Assembly (NCBI RefSeq): GCF_042453785.1
Contig: NC_091664.1
Coordinates: forward strand, 29,808,501 to 29,872,500
Length of the DNA: 64,000 bases
Origin: Malus domestica
Lineage: Eukaryota; Streptophyta; Magnoliopsida; Rosales; Rosaceae
Direction of reading: 5' to 3'
Below, piece after piece: positions 54,091 through 64,000 of the stretch (positions within the stretch are counted from its first letter, which is position 1; every line of letters starts with the position of its first letter). The notes under the pieces were generated by a model. The model had not been told where the DNA came from. It did no database searches and saw nothing but the letters and a program-made list of their open reading frames with translations. The position numbers were made by a program, and so were the translations under genes.

Positions 54091-56736
54091 TCATCAAGTT
54101 TTTCGATATGTTTTACCCGAGAGGTTGCGGAAAATAAGTGTTGCTTTCGATACCATGTATGTTTCTGCCATTTTGTTCACACCAAGTTCTGTGCTCCTCA
54201 CTGACTGTTGGTTGGTATGTCTTTGTATTTAGATTCCTTTGGTGCCTAAAACCTTATCTATAAAATACCAATTCAAGTTTAAATCTGTCATTTTATTTTC
54301 CTTGTAATAATCACCATGTAAAAGGACAAGTCCATTATTTATATAAGTTCTCGTTTTCGGGGATTTTCACATGGTAGTCGTCAATAACATCACATTTTAG
54401 AGAAAAACGCTTCAAACTCAATACTTTAGAGAAAAATCCTACATACTTGTTGATACGGTAGATGGGGATTAGAAAGCAAATTATACTTCTCCCAACTTAC
54501 ATTTGACGATGATTCAAGTAATTACACCTTTCCTTATCGTGTAGAAGGTTCAAACGCACAGCATTATGTGATTGGTTAAGATGTACTATTTTAGCATGTG
54601 TACCTCAGCTTCAGGTAGGTTTTGCGGGATCTCAAGCACTCTTGGTAAGATTTAGCTAACATGGGAAGATTAGAATGAAAGCAACTCACATAAAACAAAT
54701 TTGTCGCCACATAACGTTCGGATAAAAAAAATATTAAATATGTGTTAATGCTCTCCATGTAAATCGTAATGAAATAGCTTATGTTTAAAACAAACAAACT
54801 GATCATTGAATGGATAAGCTTGAAAGCAGATCAAACTAATTTAATCCAAATCCAAATCATTAAAGAAATATTCAACTAGCCGCCACCACCCATTTTCACA
54901 TTATTTTCTTTGGAAAGAGACCCTCTCTCTGGATATCTTCCTTCAAAGCTTAGGAATCAAGTGATCTGGACCTTTAAAATTTGATTCAACAACTAAAATG
55001 AGGGTGAAGTGATCCAGCCTTTAAAAGTTTTTTTTATCGTTGGACCAAATTTTAAAAATCCAAATTACTTGATCTCTGAAATTGAGAGAGAGACCTGATG
55101 AGAATCTCTTTCCATTTTCTTTCACCTTGGCCTCATAAAATACCAATATACAAAAGAGGCATTGATTAATAATTAATTATTTAACATTTTTCTGGCCACC
55201 AAGCTCAAAAGCACAATTCTTTTATTAATTAATTAATTATTTTATATATATTTGGGGACCCATAAATTAGTGGTGGTGGTAAGCACAAAGACAGAAACAT
55301 GGAACTTTCTATTTTTATTTCCTTTGAGTGCCTTAAAAGAGAGAGAATTAATTGGACCCCACAAATATAGTGGGCCCATCGAAATGTGTGGGGGCAGTTC
55401 TGTGTCTATCCACAAATGGAGAGCAGCCGCAACGCATCATTATCCATCCAATTGAAACTCAAAACGTGGCTTCGTTTGTAGTCTTTTATCGTGTATTGTG
55501 CGGTTAGAAATTTTTTGAAATTTTTTTATTAAAATTAAACACAAAATTTTTTGAAATTTTTTTATTAAAATTAAACACAAATATGACCTGACGAAAACTG
55601 GTCGCACGATGTACGATGAACGGCTAAGATTTAGAGATCCCTAGAATCCCCACAATGTGAATTCGAAGAGAACATCTTCCTTTGTTTTGGATGTGGAAGG
55701 AAGAAGAAGTCGTCTCTTTCTTTCAGCATGTATGAGAAATCAACCCCCAAATAAACTCTTAATCGAGAATTTTTTTAACGTGTTGAGAACACAGTCCAAT
55801 TTATTAATTGTGTTGTGGTACTTGGTTTAACGAATTACGTTTTTTGTGCACAAAAAGATCTCTCCTCTTAAACGTTATATATTTTAACTCAATCACGTAT
55901 TGTTATGTAAGAAAAACAAAATGTATTTAATGGGATTTAAGAAAAGGGTTTGTTTCCGGTTGGACTTGGAACGTCACAAGAAGTCTTCTCTTCTTATCAA
56001 CACATGTGAAAAATGAGCCACTTGATGGGGAGAATTGAAAGTTCCCTTGTAAGAAAAGAAAAGAAATCGAGGCAAAATATGTTGCGTGATATGAAAGAAG
56101 GGTAATTGAGAGCATTTTTTTCAACACAAAAATCAACTTGATTGAAATTAATATTAGTTTTTCTGTTTAGACAATGATCTAAACGCATAAATGAAGAAAT
56201 TAAAGTAGAATAAGACGACTCATTTCATTGATCAACTGACCTAACATACGCGTGAATAGAAATAAATGTAATTCAAACACATTTGATTCTCTACAATCCG
56301 CAACCAAAAGGAAAACTTCCCTATCCACCGTTCTTCTAATTTTTTTTTTCTTATTTTATCGACCCCACAAAATATTACCATCCATATTTTAAGACAGACA
56401 TTCATTCTGAATCTAACTATCCAGAGCCTAAGGATCAGGCAATTTAGACCACTCAAATTGAATATGACGAATCTCATTAACTCATTTTGTTAGCTCATCT
56501 TATACAAACTTCAACGTCTCTTTCACACAAACTAAGAACTCGAAGGAGATTGCCTTCAACTCATCATAATACTAATATTAAATTAGGCCAAATACCAAAC
56601 AATAAATAATGTTCAACTAAATTACAAAAGAGTGTTGTCCAATTTTTAAGGATAAAATCCTTGACCAAAATTAGAAAGCACTCAAAGCAGACGATAGGAG
56701 AGAGAAAACTAGAGAGAGAAACAGAGAGGAAAGAGA
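54091..56736. other. Intergenic region with MITE remnants
   Basis: I find no gene here. 55,480-55,660 is a degraded member of the GGATCC / CGTACAT MITE family (GTCTTTTATCGTGTATTGTG on one arm, CGCACGATGTACGATGAACG on the other). It has an internal ~36-bp direct duplication of AAATTTTTTTATTAAAATTA. The final ~100 bp, with many AGAGAGA runs, is the probable bZIP 5' UTR. Confidence 0.5.
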
Positions 56737-59700
56737 ATGATGGATAAGGTGTTTTCAGTGGAGGAAATGGCCGACCAGCTGTGGTCTTCCACAGCGCCGC
56801 CTGCCAATGACGGAGCCGCCGAGGGTGAACTGAACCGGAGTGCATCCGAGTGGGCCTTCCAGCGCTTTCTCCAAGAAGCCTCTCCCCACTCGCCGTCACC
56901 CTCCCCGCCGACGCCGCCACCTCCGCGTCCTTCTTCTTCGTCTTCTTCTTCAGCTCATCATCACGACCAAGACGACGTCAAAGAGATCAAGATGGTCAAT
57001 TCCCAGCACCCCCACCCCAATCCAACTCAAACTCACAGCAACAACAACACGGCGGCGTTTAACCTGCGGCCGCCTAATGTCGCCGTCGATTCCGAGGAGT
57101 ACCAGGCGTTCCTGAAGACCAAGCTCGATCTCGCCTGCGCCGCCGTGGCTCTGTCGAGGGTAAAGGTTCGTCCTTTTCTCTCTTTCTGAGCATTTTCTTC
57201 TCATGGTTTCTTTTTCTGGGGTTGCTCTGTTTTTCCGAGAAAATATGATCAAAGTCAAACCAATGGGTTGGGAATGAGCTTAGCTTCTGTTTGGTTGCTG
57301 AGAAAGTTGAAGGGAAAAAAATTGAACTTGAAATCTATTAATTATTTATTTATTTGTTATTTACGTAATTATTAATTCTTCTTTTTTCTTATAGCATTTT
57401 CTCGGTATCCAAACAGAGTCTATCGTTTGGGATTTGCTTTTGTTGGGAACGCTGAAGTTGTGCTCATAAGTCATGAGCGTTTTTGTTATATAACTTTTTT
57501 CTTATAGCTTTTTCTCGGTATCCAAACAGAGTCTATTAAGGTGCTTCTCCAAAAAAGCATTTCTACGATCTAAAAGCGCTTTTAAGTTTTTAGTTAAACA
57601 TGATTTGAAAAACTTTTACGCGCCTTTAAGTTTTTAGTTAAACATGATTTGAAAACACTTTTACCCTTGAAGTTAAAAAGTTTTTAACTGGTTGGTTGGT
57701 TAACTTGGTTTTGTTTGATATGCTTGAATATCATTTGAACGAGCTAAAATGGAAGGGAAAGAAAGAAAACTTACGAATTCGGATCTTCCTTGTAAAGATT
57801 TTGAGAATCCGTGAATCATACTTATTCATCATCAGAAATTATTTTAAATATTTATATTTAAAATTAAATATAAATAATACCTGATAAAAATTAATTATAC
57901 AATTTACAAATTTTTAAAATCCTCCACCAAAGGATTCAAAGATGATGATGTTGGAAAACTTACCACTTTGACTTGAATGTTGGACCTTTCGTTGTGGATT
58001 TGTGGGACCTCCTCAATGGTAGTAGCAAAAGTAACTTGCTTCCATCAAATCTAACCGTTTTAACGAAACATTTCTGATACTGTTTATTTTTAACAAAAAA
58101 TTATATTTTTACCTATTTCTGATACTATTCATTATACCTTTATTTGTTATTTTTCATTAAAACTAAAGTTTTTTTTAATTTTTCGTTGGTTTTCCTTAAA
58201 ATATATGTTGGAACTAATGTAGCTACTCAAGAAAAATTACTTAGCTACTGCAAATAACAACAAAGTTTTATCCTACTAAGTCGGCTCTATGAATTCTAAA
58301 ACATCATTGCGCAGTCTTCCGTTAACTCCGTGTGCTCCATATTTTTCTTAAAATCTCTTTCTCAGTCTTTCTTTACTTCTTTTGCCTTGAATTTCTATCT
58401 CATAAACGCATTTTCTAACCGGAACATGATTTTAAAGTCCGAGTGAAATTGAACAAATTAAGGAATGTGTTTTCCCAAATAAACTTTCTGTAGTAGGGTT
58501 CTGAAGGTCGAGTAATCTTTTCCAACGCTTGAAGCGAGAATCGACACGAACAGATCAATGTCTACTTGCCCTACTAGATTAGAAAACCGTAATCTTGTTC
58601 ATCTGATTAAATGGGATCATAAGCAATGACAGAGCAGACTGTCCTGAATGAGAGAGAGTAAAATGTCGATTCTCCCGTTGAGATCTAATTCGATCTTCAT
58701 GAACTCGTCGAGAATTTTTCTTACGAAGTTTTGTTATGTATGGACAAGTGCTAGCTGATATGTTCTCGTCGTGTCAATAGGGTTCGTTGGTGAACGCTCA
58801 AGAATCTGTTGCGTTAGCTGACAGCGGATCACACGCTTCCAGTACTTCACAACTCGGATCTCAAGCCCCTTCGAAAGATTTACCTTCGTTACCTGCAACG
58901 CAATATAGATCTGCGATCCCAGTAAGGCAAGCAACTAGCGGATCCTCGAGAGAAATGACAGATGATGAGGAAGCAGAAGGTGAAACTGCAATGAACGAGA
59001 ATATGGACCCTGCTGATGTGAAACGCGTGAGAAGGTAACACCGATATCTGATGTTCTTGTTGTAGGCTAGGTTTCGGCCCTGCATTACATGTTCTGAGTG
59101 CAAATGATTGTGACACATTACATGTTAGGTCTGCAAGATAATCATTTTTGCACCACACTTCGCTTGTGACCTAAATAAGCACAGCCTAATCTGCATCTCT
59201 TAATTATTGATTCAAATGTTTGGCTTTAAATACGTTTGGTTTCATTGCCTTCCGCGAATTCATCCCGCCTTTTCCAGAATGCTGTCTAATAGAGAGTCAG
59301 CTAGACGCTCGAGAAGAAGAAAGCAGGCACATTTGACTGAGCTTGAGGAACAGGTCCGTTCTTTTTTTGCTTTCTCGGCTTCCTGTTTTATCTGTCTTTT
59401 CGTCTCCTGTAGATTTCCTAATGCAATTTTCTTTACAGGCATCTCAATTAAGAGTCGAGAACTCCTCTCTCATGAAGCGCCTGACTGATGCGGACAAGAA
59501 GTACAACGAAGCAGCTGTTGACAATAGAGTACTAAAAGCTGATATCGAAACATTGAGAGCAAAGGTAAGCCTGTCATCAAAACTGCTCGAAAAGTCAAAT
59601 GCCTTGGTAACTGGTTCCTGAAAGCCTCATAGAATATGAACCGAAAAACTCATATAAGCTTTGTTATTTCATTTGTGACTAAATTCCAGGTAAAGATGGC

Positions 59701-60082
59701 TGAGGAGACGGTGAAAAGGCTAACTGGGTCGAACCCCATATTCCATGCCATGTCGGAGGTTTCATCAATCGGCATGGCACCATTTGATGGAAGCCCTTCA
59801 GAGGCATCAACAGATGCTGCTGTTCCGGTGCAAGATGACCCAATTCAATACTTTTTTCAACCTGCTTCTGAAAACCCTACACCAACTCATGACCCGAGAG
59901 TCGAGAATGATTCTGCAGACGTTCCTTCTGTTGAGAATGTGCAGAAGAATTCTGCAGCAACACCATCAGCAGATGTGTCGGGGAACAAGATGGGACAAAC
60001 ACCTTCCCTACAGCGAGTTGCTAGCTTAGAGCATCTGCAAAAGCGGATAAGGGGTGGAAACCCGTCCAATGGGGAGCAATAG
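56737..60082 (+). CDS. Group C bZIP transcription factor (bZIP10/25/63, CPRF2 / Opaque-2 like)
   Basis: This is a nuclear DNA-binding factor for ACGT-core boxes. The family dimerises with group S1 bZIPs and acts in energy, amino-acid and seed programmes. Exons 56,737-57,159, 58,781-59,034, 59,278-59,353, 59,439-59,564 and 59,690-60,082 give 423 aa in one frame. The N-terminus is [16 protein letters not shown]; the second Met may be the start. [15 protein letters not shown] follows, then a Pro/Ser/His-rich stretch. The basic region is [19 protein letters not shown] (N230-x7-R), followed by leucine heptads to about residue 290. Near the C-terminus is [16 protein letters not shown]; in Arabidopsis bZIP63 this block carries SnRK1-controlled serines, so similar control is likely. 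The basic region is split by the intron before MLSN, as in its relatives. Intron 1 is 1.6 kb and holds repeat debris. Confidence 0.94.
57378..58430. repeat. Repeat debris in bZIP intron 1
   Basis: A short direct repeat, CTCGGTATCCAAACAGAGTC, occurs at about 57,402 and 57,512. TTTTTAGTTAAACATGATTT is repeated at about 57,584 and 57,632. 57,776-57,942 is a worn MITE with AT-rich centre and CGGATCTTC / AAAGGATTCAAAG ends. 58,243-58,430 (minus) is a diverged RTE LINE 3' end: AACAACAAAG tail, then GTCGGCTCTATGAATTC and TTCTAACCGGAAC. Confidence 0.65.
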
Positions 60083-60486
60083 TTACAAACAGAGTGATCT
60101 AAGAACGATGAAAGATTGATTAAAGGTTGCTTTGAACAACCATTGTATTGCATCGATACTTTCGGATTAGTTATGTAAAAAAATGCTATTCTTAATCTGT
60201 ACTGCACTGAATTATACAGTTTGATACTTTTAGCACTTTCATTTTTCTTGTCATGCACGGAACAGATTATACTCATTTTCCTTACATGTCGTATTCGCCT
60301 ACTCTTTAGCAAGTGCTCAACAAATCGAAATCCAGATCAATTGAAACATGCTACTAATTTAGATTCCACGAAAATTATGGCCTTCTTCGACGTATCATCA
60401 AATGTTACAAATCGAACAAATTCAATCGGAAAATAAAGAAAGAATCAATTTTACATTCATATCTACAACTAATTCAGAACATACTG

Positions 60487-61450
60487 CTAACGGCTTGAAG
60501 TTTGAACTGAACTACAACCGGCTTTATTTTCGATTCCCTTAGCCTTCATTTCCTGTCTTTACCATCTCCACATCCTCCCACCTTTCAGCAGATGCATAAA
60601 TGTTCGACAACGCAACATAGTCCTCGCTCTTTAGAGTCGATTCTGCAGAACTCTGTGCTGACTGTATGCCGAGCAGCTTCTTCCCCACCTTGTCTTCCAC
60701 TGCAACATCCCCATGGAGGTTGCAAGCACTTAGCAAACTCCTCCACAAGACGGCATCAGGTTCAACTGGCATCCGTACTATAAACTCGTAGGCTTCTTTC
60801 AAGTGCCCTCCGCGGCTAAGCATGTCAACAATGCAGCCATAGTGTTGCATCCGAGGCGAGACACCAAACTTGCTCTCCATCAAATGGAACAAATAGAGGC
60901 CTTATTCAAGGAGGCCCGAATGACAACAAGCTGAAAGCAAGCCGGTTAAAGTCACTGCATTGGGTTTTATTCCAGAACCCTCCATTACCTCCAAAAGCTC
61001 CAATGCTTCATTGCCCTTACCGTGAATGGCTAGCCCGGTTGCCATTGCTGTCCAAGTCAAGACATTCTTCTCTATCATTCGCTTGAAAACCGACAAAGCG
61101 CTATTGATCAAACACTTTCCTTGCCGAAACAACATCGTTATTACTACCATAAAAATATATCAACGTTGTTTGCACCGAAATGTTTGATACGACGTCATGT
61201 TTCTCAGTCAGACCATGTATCTGTCTGCCTACTAACAACGTTAGAACTGAAGGCAATCTAGCACAAGCTCCAAGAACAAATATGTAAGTCGAATCGTCAA
61301 AAACTAAGGTGGATTTAGAAACCCAATTGGCAAAAACAAGAACTGAATCTATGGGGTGAGAGCATCTGATCAAAGTGTTTAGGAGGAACAAGTTTGGTTG
61401 GAATACCAAATGGGCATGAAGGTTTGTGCTTTTTGATAAGGTGGAGTACT
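60487..61450 (-). pseudogene. Pentatricopeptide repeat (PPR, E-class) pseudogene
   Basis: Minus-strand pieces of a plant organelle-type PPR protein are present. An N-terminal part (PNLFLLNTLIRCSHPID, FVLGACARLPSV) runs to ARKVFDQ at about 61,101. A C-terminal part has NVLTWTAMATGLAIHGKG, GIKPNAVTLTGLLSACCHSG, YGCIVDMLSRGGHLKEAYEF and VLWRSLLSACNLHGD, plus E-motif sequence ending SSVQTSSR with TAG at 60,487-60,489. The two halves are joined directly, so the middle repeats are missing. The frame shifts near 61,110, TAA interrupts at 60,902-60,904, and another shift lies near 60,550. Such proteins edit or process organelle RNA; this copy cannot. It is probably a dispersed remnant of an intact gene elsewhere. 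Confidence 0.85.
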
Positions 61451-61479
61451 GCTGGATGAGTTTGCATGGAGGGAGGGAG

Positions 61480-62766
61480 ATTTGAGGCCACTGGTGATCA
61501 ATTGGGCCTGGATTTTTTTTTGGGTTGGTGGGTGGATTTTAGGGTTAGGTTTAGGAGAGAGCTCTGGCTCTTGGGAGATGGTGCATGAGGGTTCTTGGAA
61601 GTGAACTTCAAAGGGACAAACAGGCTAAAGAAAAAGCTAATACAAGTGACAGTTTTTTTTGGATGGTCTTCAAGACAAAATAAGTTAAATAACTAGAGTA
61701 GATATGCACACGTGACGTAGGGTAGGTCAGTTGATCAAAATAGCGTATATGTGTTTTTGCGGACAAGTTTAAATTTTATTCACAGCAATTGGTGTCAAAA
61801 TCAATTTTACTATGCTGAAACTAGAAATTGTGAAAAAGCAATTTATAAATTGAATTAAGAGGATTGATATTATTTATGGACATACAGATGGAAAACTAAA
61901 TGTTGAAATAATGAATGAGGCTGCCTCAAACGAAGACAAAAGGTGAACGTCGGTCCTATATCAATAGAGTGAGCTACTAAGAACCATTGGGTATAAAAGC
62001 GTAATAAAATGTTTTGAACAAACGATAATATTTACATTAAAGAAATGAGGGATTGAACGACACGAGTATAAAAACGTGATAAAATGTTAAAACCCACTTA
62101 GCAGCTTCATAATTTGAAATACTTACTCATTTTATTATCATTTTAAAAAAAAAATTTATTCGACTTGGAATTACTTATTATCATAGATTCAATTTCTCGA
62201 CATGTTAAATAGAATGAATTAAAATAATGCTCATGAGAAGAAGAATGATCTTTTGCATCTAAAGAGTAAGATTCATCTTTAGAGTAATGCTAAGGAAACT
62301 AAATTTGTTGATTAAATTTGCAAACTAAATGATGTGCCACCAATAAGAAATGAGTACGTTTATCAAAGTTTAAGTAATACTTCAATCATCAACTTCCATA
62401 TCATTTAATTTACAAAATTTAATCTACAAATTTAGTCTTTCTAGTATTACTCTTATCTTTATTAGTCGAGCCTATCGAATATTGGTTAATTTTTAAAATA
62501 ATTTTCACCATTTAATTTTAATATTTACCGTTCGGTTTTCAGACCATCAACCATCCATGTGCAAATCTCTGGTCAATATTAATATTCGAAGGTCCCACCT
62601 TTCCCCTTTTTTTTTTTTTTTTTCTTTTGGCTGGAGCCGCCTTCCCCCTTCGATTTCGTGTTATCCGATCTTCCACACCCCGAAACACACAAAATTCAAC
62701 AAAATCTCCAAAACCTTCAAGAACCCAGGAACCAAAAATCAGGTTAATAAGTTACCATAAAAATTC
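61480..62766. other. Intergenic / promoter region upstream of TatA
   Basis: I see no gene. The sequence is AT-rich; 62,300-62,445 contains a weak inverted arrangement (AAACTAAATTTG...TTAATTTACAAAATTTAA). A long T run (62,608-62,627) lies in the probable 5' UTR or proximal promoter. Confidence 0.4.
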
Positions 62767-63090
62767 ATGGAGATTTCATCTTTTACTCTGTCCACTCCAA
62801 GATCCCCACTTTTTCTCCCTTCCCAATCATCCCAATCCACCTTCTTGACCAGCAATGGCACCACCTCTTTGTCCTTCAGCAAAAGCACTGTAAATGGCAG
62901 TGCTTTGGTTCTGAGCAGAAGCAGAACAAGGACTAAGAGAGCCGAGAAGGGTATGACGTGTACCGCTCTGTTTGGTCTTGGGATGCCGGAGCTTGTGGTT
63001 ATAGCTGGTGTGGCGGCTCTGGTTTTTGGACCCAAGAAGTTGCCTGAAGTGGGGAAGAGTATTGGGAAGACTGTCAAGAGCTTCCAGCAG
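62767..63090 (+). CDS. TATA: Sec-independent translocase TatA (Tha4), chloroplast precursor, exon 1 only
   Basis: This is the pore-forming TatA/Tha4 subunit of the thylakoid twin-arginine pathway, which moves folded proteins into the lumen with TatC and Hcf106. The first exon (108 codons) starts MEISSFTLSTPRSP and ends at SFQQ|GT. Residues 1-60 are Ser/Thr/Arg-rich with few acids, as in a chloroplast transit peptide. Then comes the single membrane helix FGLGMPELVVIAGVAALVFG with the conserved Glu (about residue 75), the FGPKKLPE hinge and the start of the amphipathic helix (VGKSIGKTVKSFQQ). The rest of the gene lies beyond the window. The short amphipathic part seen and the sequence favour Tha4 over Hcf106, but the tail is needed to be sure. 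Confidence 0.92.
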
Positions 63091-63974
63091 GTTGGTTTCT
63101 TTTTTTCCAGATCTGTTTGGTTGTCGAGAAAATTTATGAACTTTGTTGCCCATTTAATGATTGTTGTTGTTGTTGTTTGTGTGTGTGGAAATTGGAAGAA
63201 AATTGAGATTTATAGTTTGCTGAGCTAAATAGGGTTTTTTTCTTGAGAAAGTTTATGCAATTTCTGGAATTTTTGTTGCAGTAGCTTTAGTTTCGACGAA
63301 AAGGAGGGAAAAAAGAAAGACAATTTAGGGTACTCATGTTTGCGGATATTGTGTTGAAATGGGAGGATAAATGTAAAATTAGAAAGAACGAAATGCCATG
63401 CCATGCTTGTACTACCGTGCTGAACTCCAATCGAAGAACATGCTTGTTAGTGGCGATAATCAATGGTAGAAAACACTATGTGTAAGAAGGGGAAGAAAAG
63501 TTAAGGTCCTGTTAAAATGGAGTAAATCAAGTGGGATAGCTGTATTGGTGCTTAGTTAAGTAAATGCAACTCTTGGAATGGTGATTAGAATTCTAGTATT
63601 CCATTTACTTCCCTTTTCGGCGTTGTGTTGTTATGAATGGGGCAACTCGTGAAATGTTTTAGATTGTTGACTATTGTGGAGTTGTAGACATGTAGTTTAG
63701 TTGTTTCTGCCTTGTGTATGACTTTTGGTTAAAGTAATTGTACAGTTGTTGGTGCCTCCACATTGTGGAAAGAAACTACGGTAATCTCTAAGTTATAGTA
63801 GATTTCACAGTGATTTTTAATGTGAACGTATTTGTTTTCATCTAAGGTAGTTTTCCTTTCGGTATTAATGGCAACGATTTCAAAGTTATAACATGGTTCA
63901 AAATGATGGTGATTGGAAGGAAAATAAATACAATGGAACCCCTTACTGTTCTTTTTGAATAACAAACGATAACA
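63091..63974 (+). other. TatA intron 1 (5' part)
   Basis: I found no second exon in this stretch, so the intron is at least 0.9 kb. No recognisable repeat is seen until the right edge. Confidence 0.6.
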
Positions 63975-64000
63975 AAACAATAACAAAGCCTTATCCAACT
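63975..64000 (-). mobile_element. Start of another RTE LINE 3' tail, cut by the window edge
   Basis: AACAATAACAAAGCCTTATC at the last bases matches the usual RTE 3' end seen at 16,600 (ACAACAACAAATCCTTTTCC). An RTE copy, minus strand, probably lies just outside in the TatA intron. Confidence 0.55.

Overview
The window is nuclear DNA of a flowering plant: spliced genes with GT-AG introns, a chloroplast Tat-translocase precursor, a GDP-mannose epimerase pair, a group C bZIP, a PPR remnant, and dense plant retrotransposons and MITEs. A woody rosid fits best, probably Rosaceae (apple/pear type). That placement is an inference from the style of the repeats and coding sequences, not proven here.

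Layout. 1-10.5 kb is a nest of transposable elements. It holds copy A of a composite repeat (an element with a coiled-coil ORF fused to an antisense RTE-type LINE), a truncated large LTR, and a truncated Copia element. At 10.9-12.75 kb (minus) lies a four-exon calmodulin-like gene of CML8/CML11 type. At 15.5-23.2 kb (plus) lies a four-exon EF-hand gene whose 5.85-kb first intron carries copy B of the same composite repeat. 23.24-43.0 kb and 43.0-50.04 kb are two units of a tandem segmental duplication. Each unit carries a complete six-coding-exon GDP-mannose 3,5-epimerase gene (GME, minus). Unit 1 has since grown by a 1.96-kb LTR-type insertion, a hairpin MITE, a nest of TTA-flanked MITEs, a LINE stub and a 9.7-kb Copia element that itself holds two younger insertions. 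Unit 2 gained a MITE and an L1 fragment. 50.3-50.8 kb has a recent 134-bp tandem duplication and a SINE-like unit. At 53.0-54.1 kb (plus) is V-ATPase subunit F. At 56.7-60.1 kb (plus) is a five-exon group C bZIP factor. 60.5-61.5 kb (minus) is a PPR pseudogene. At 62.77 kb (plus) the first exon of chloroplast TatA/Tha4 runs into an intron that leaves the window.

No operon-like logic links the genes; they are independent plant genes. The duplication is the main local event with possible functional effect. GME makes GDP-L-galactose for ascorbate and cell-wall synthesis. GME copy 2 keeps the residues I recall as conserved in the family, while copy 1 carries nearly all the changes though its frame is open. 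The least explained material is the composite repeat: two copies share one unusual chimeric junction, and one copy still has an intact 225-codon ORF that I do not recognise.
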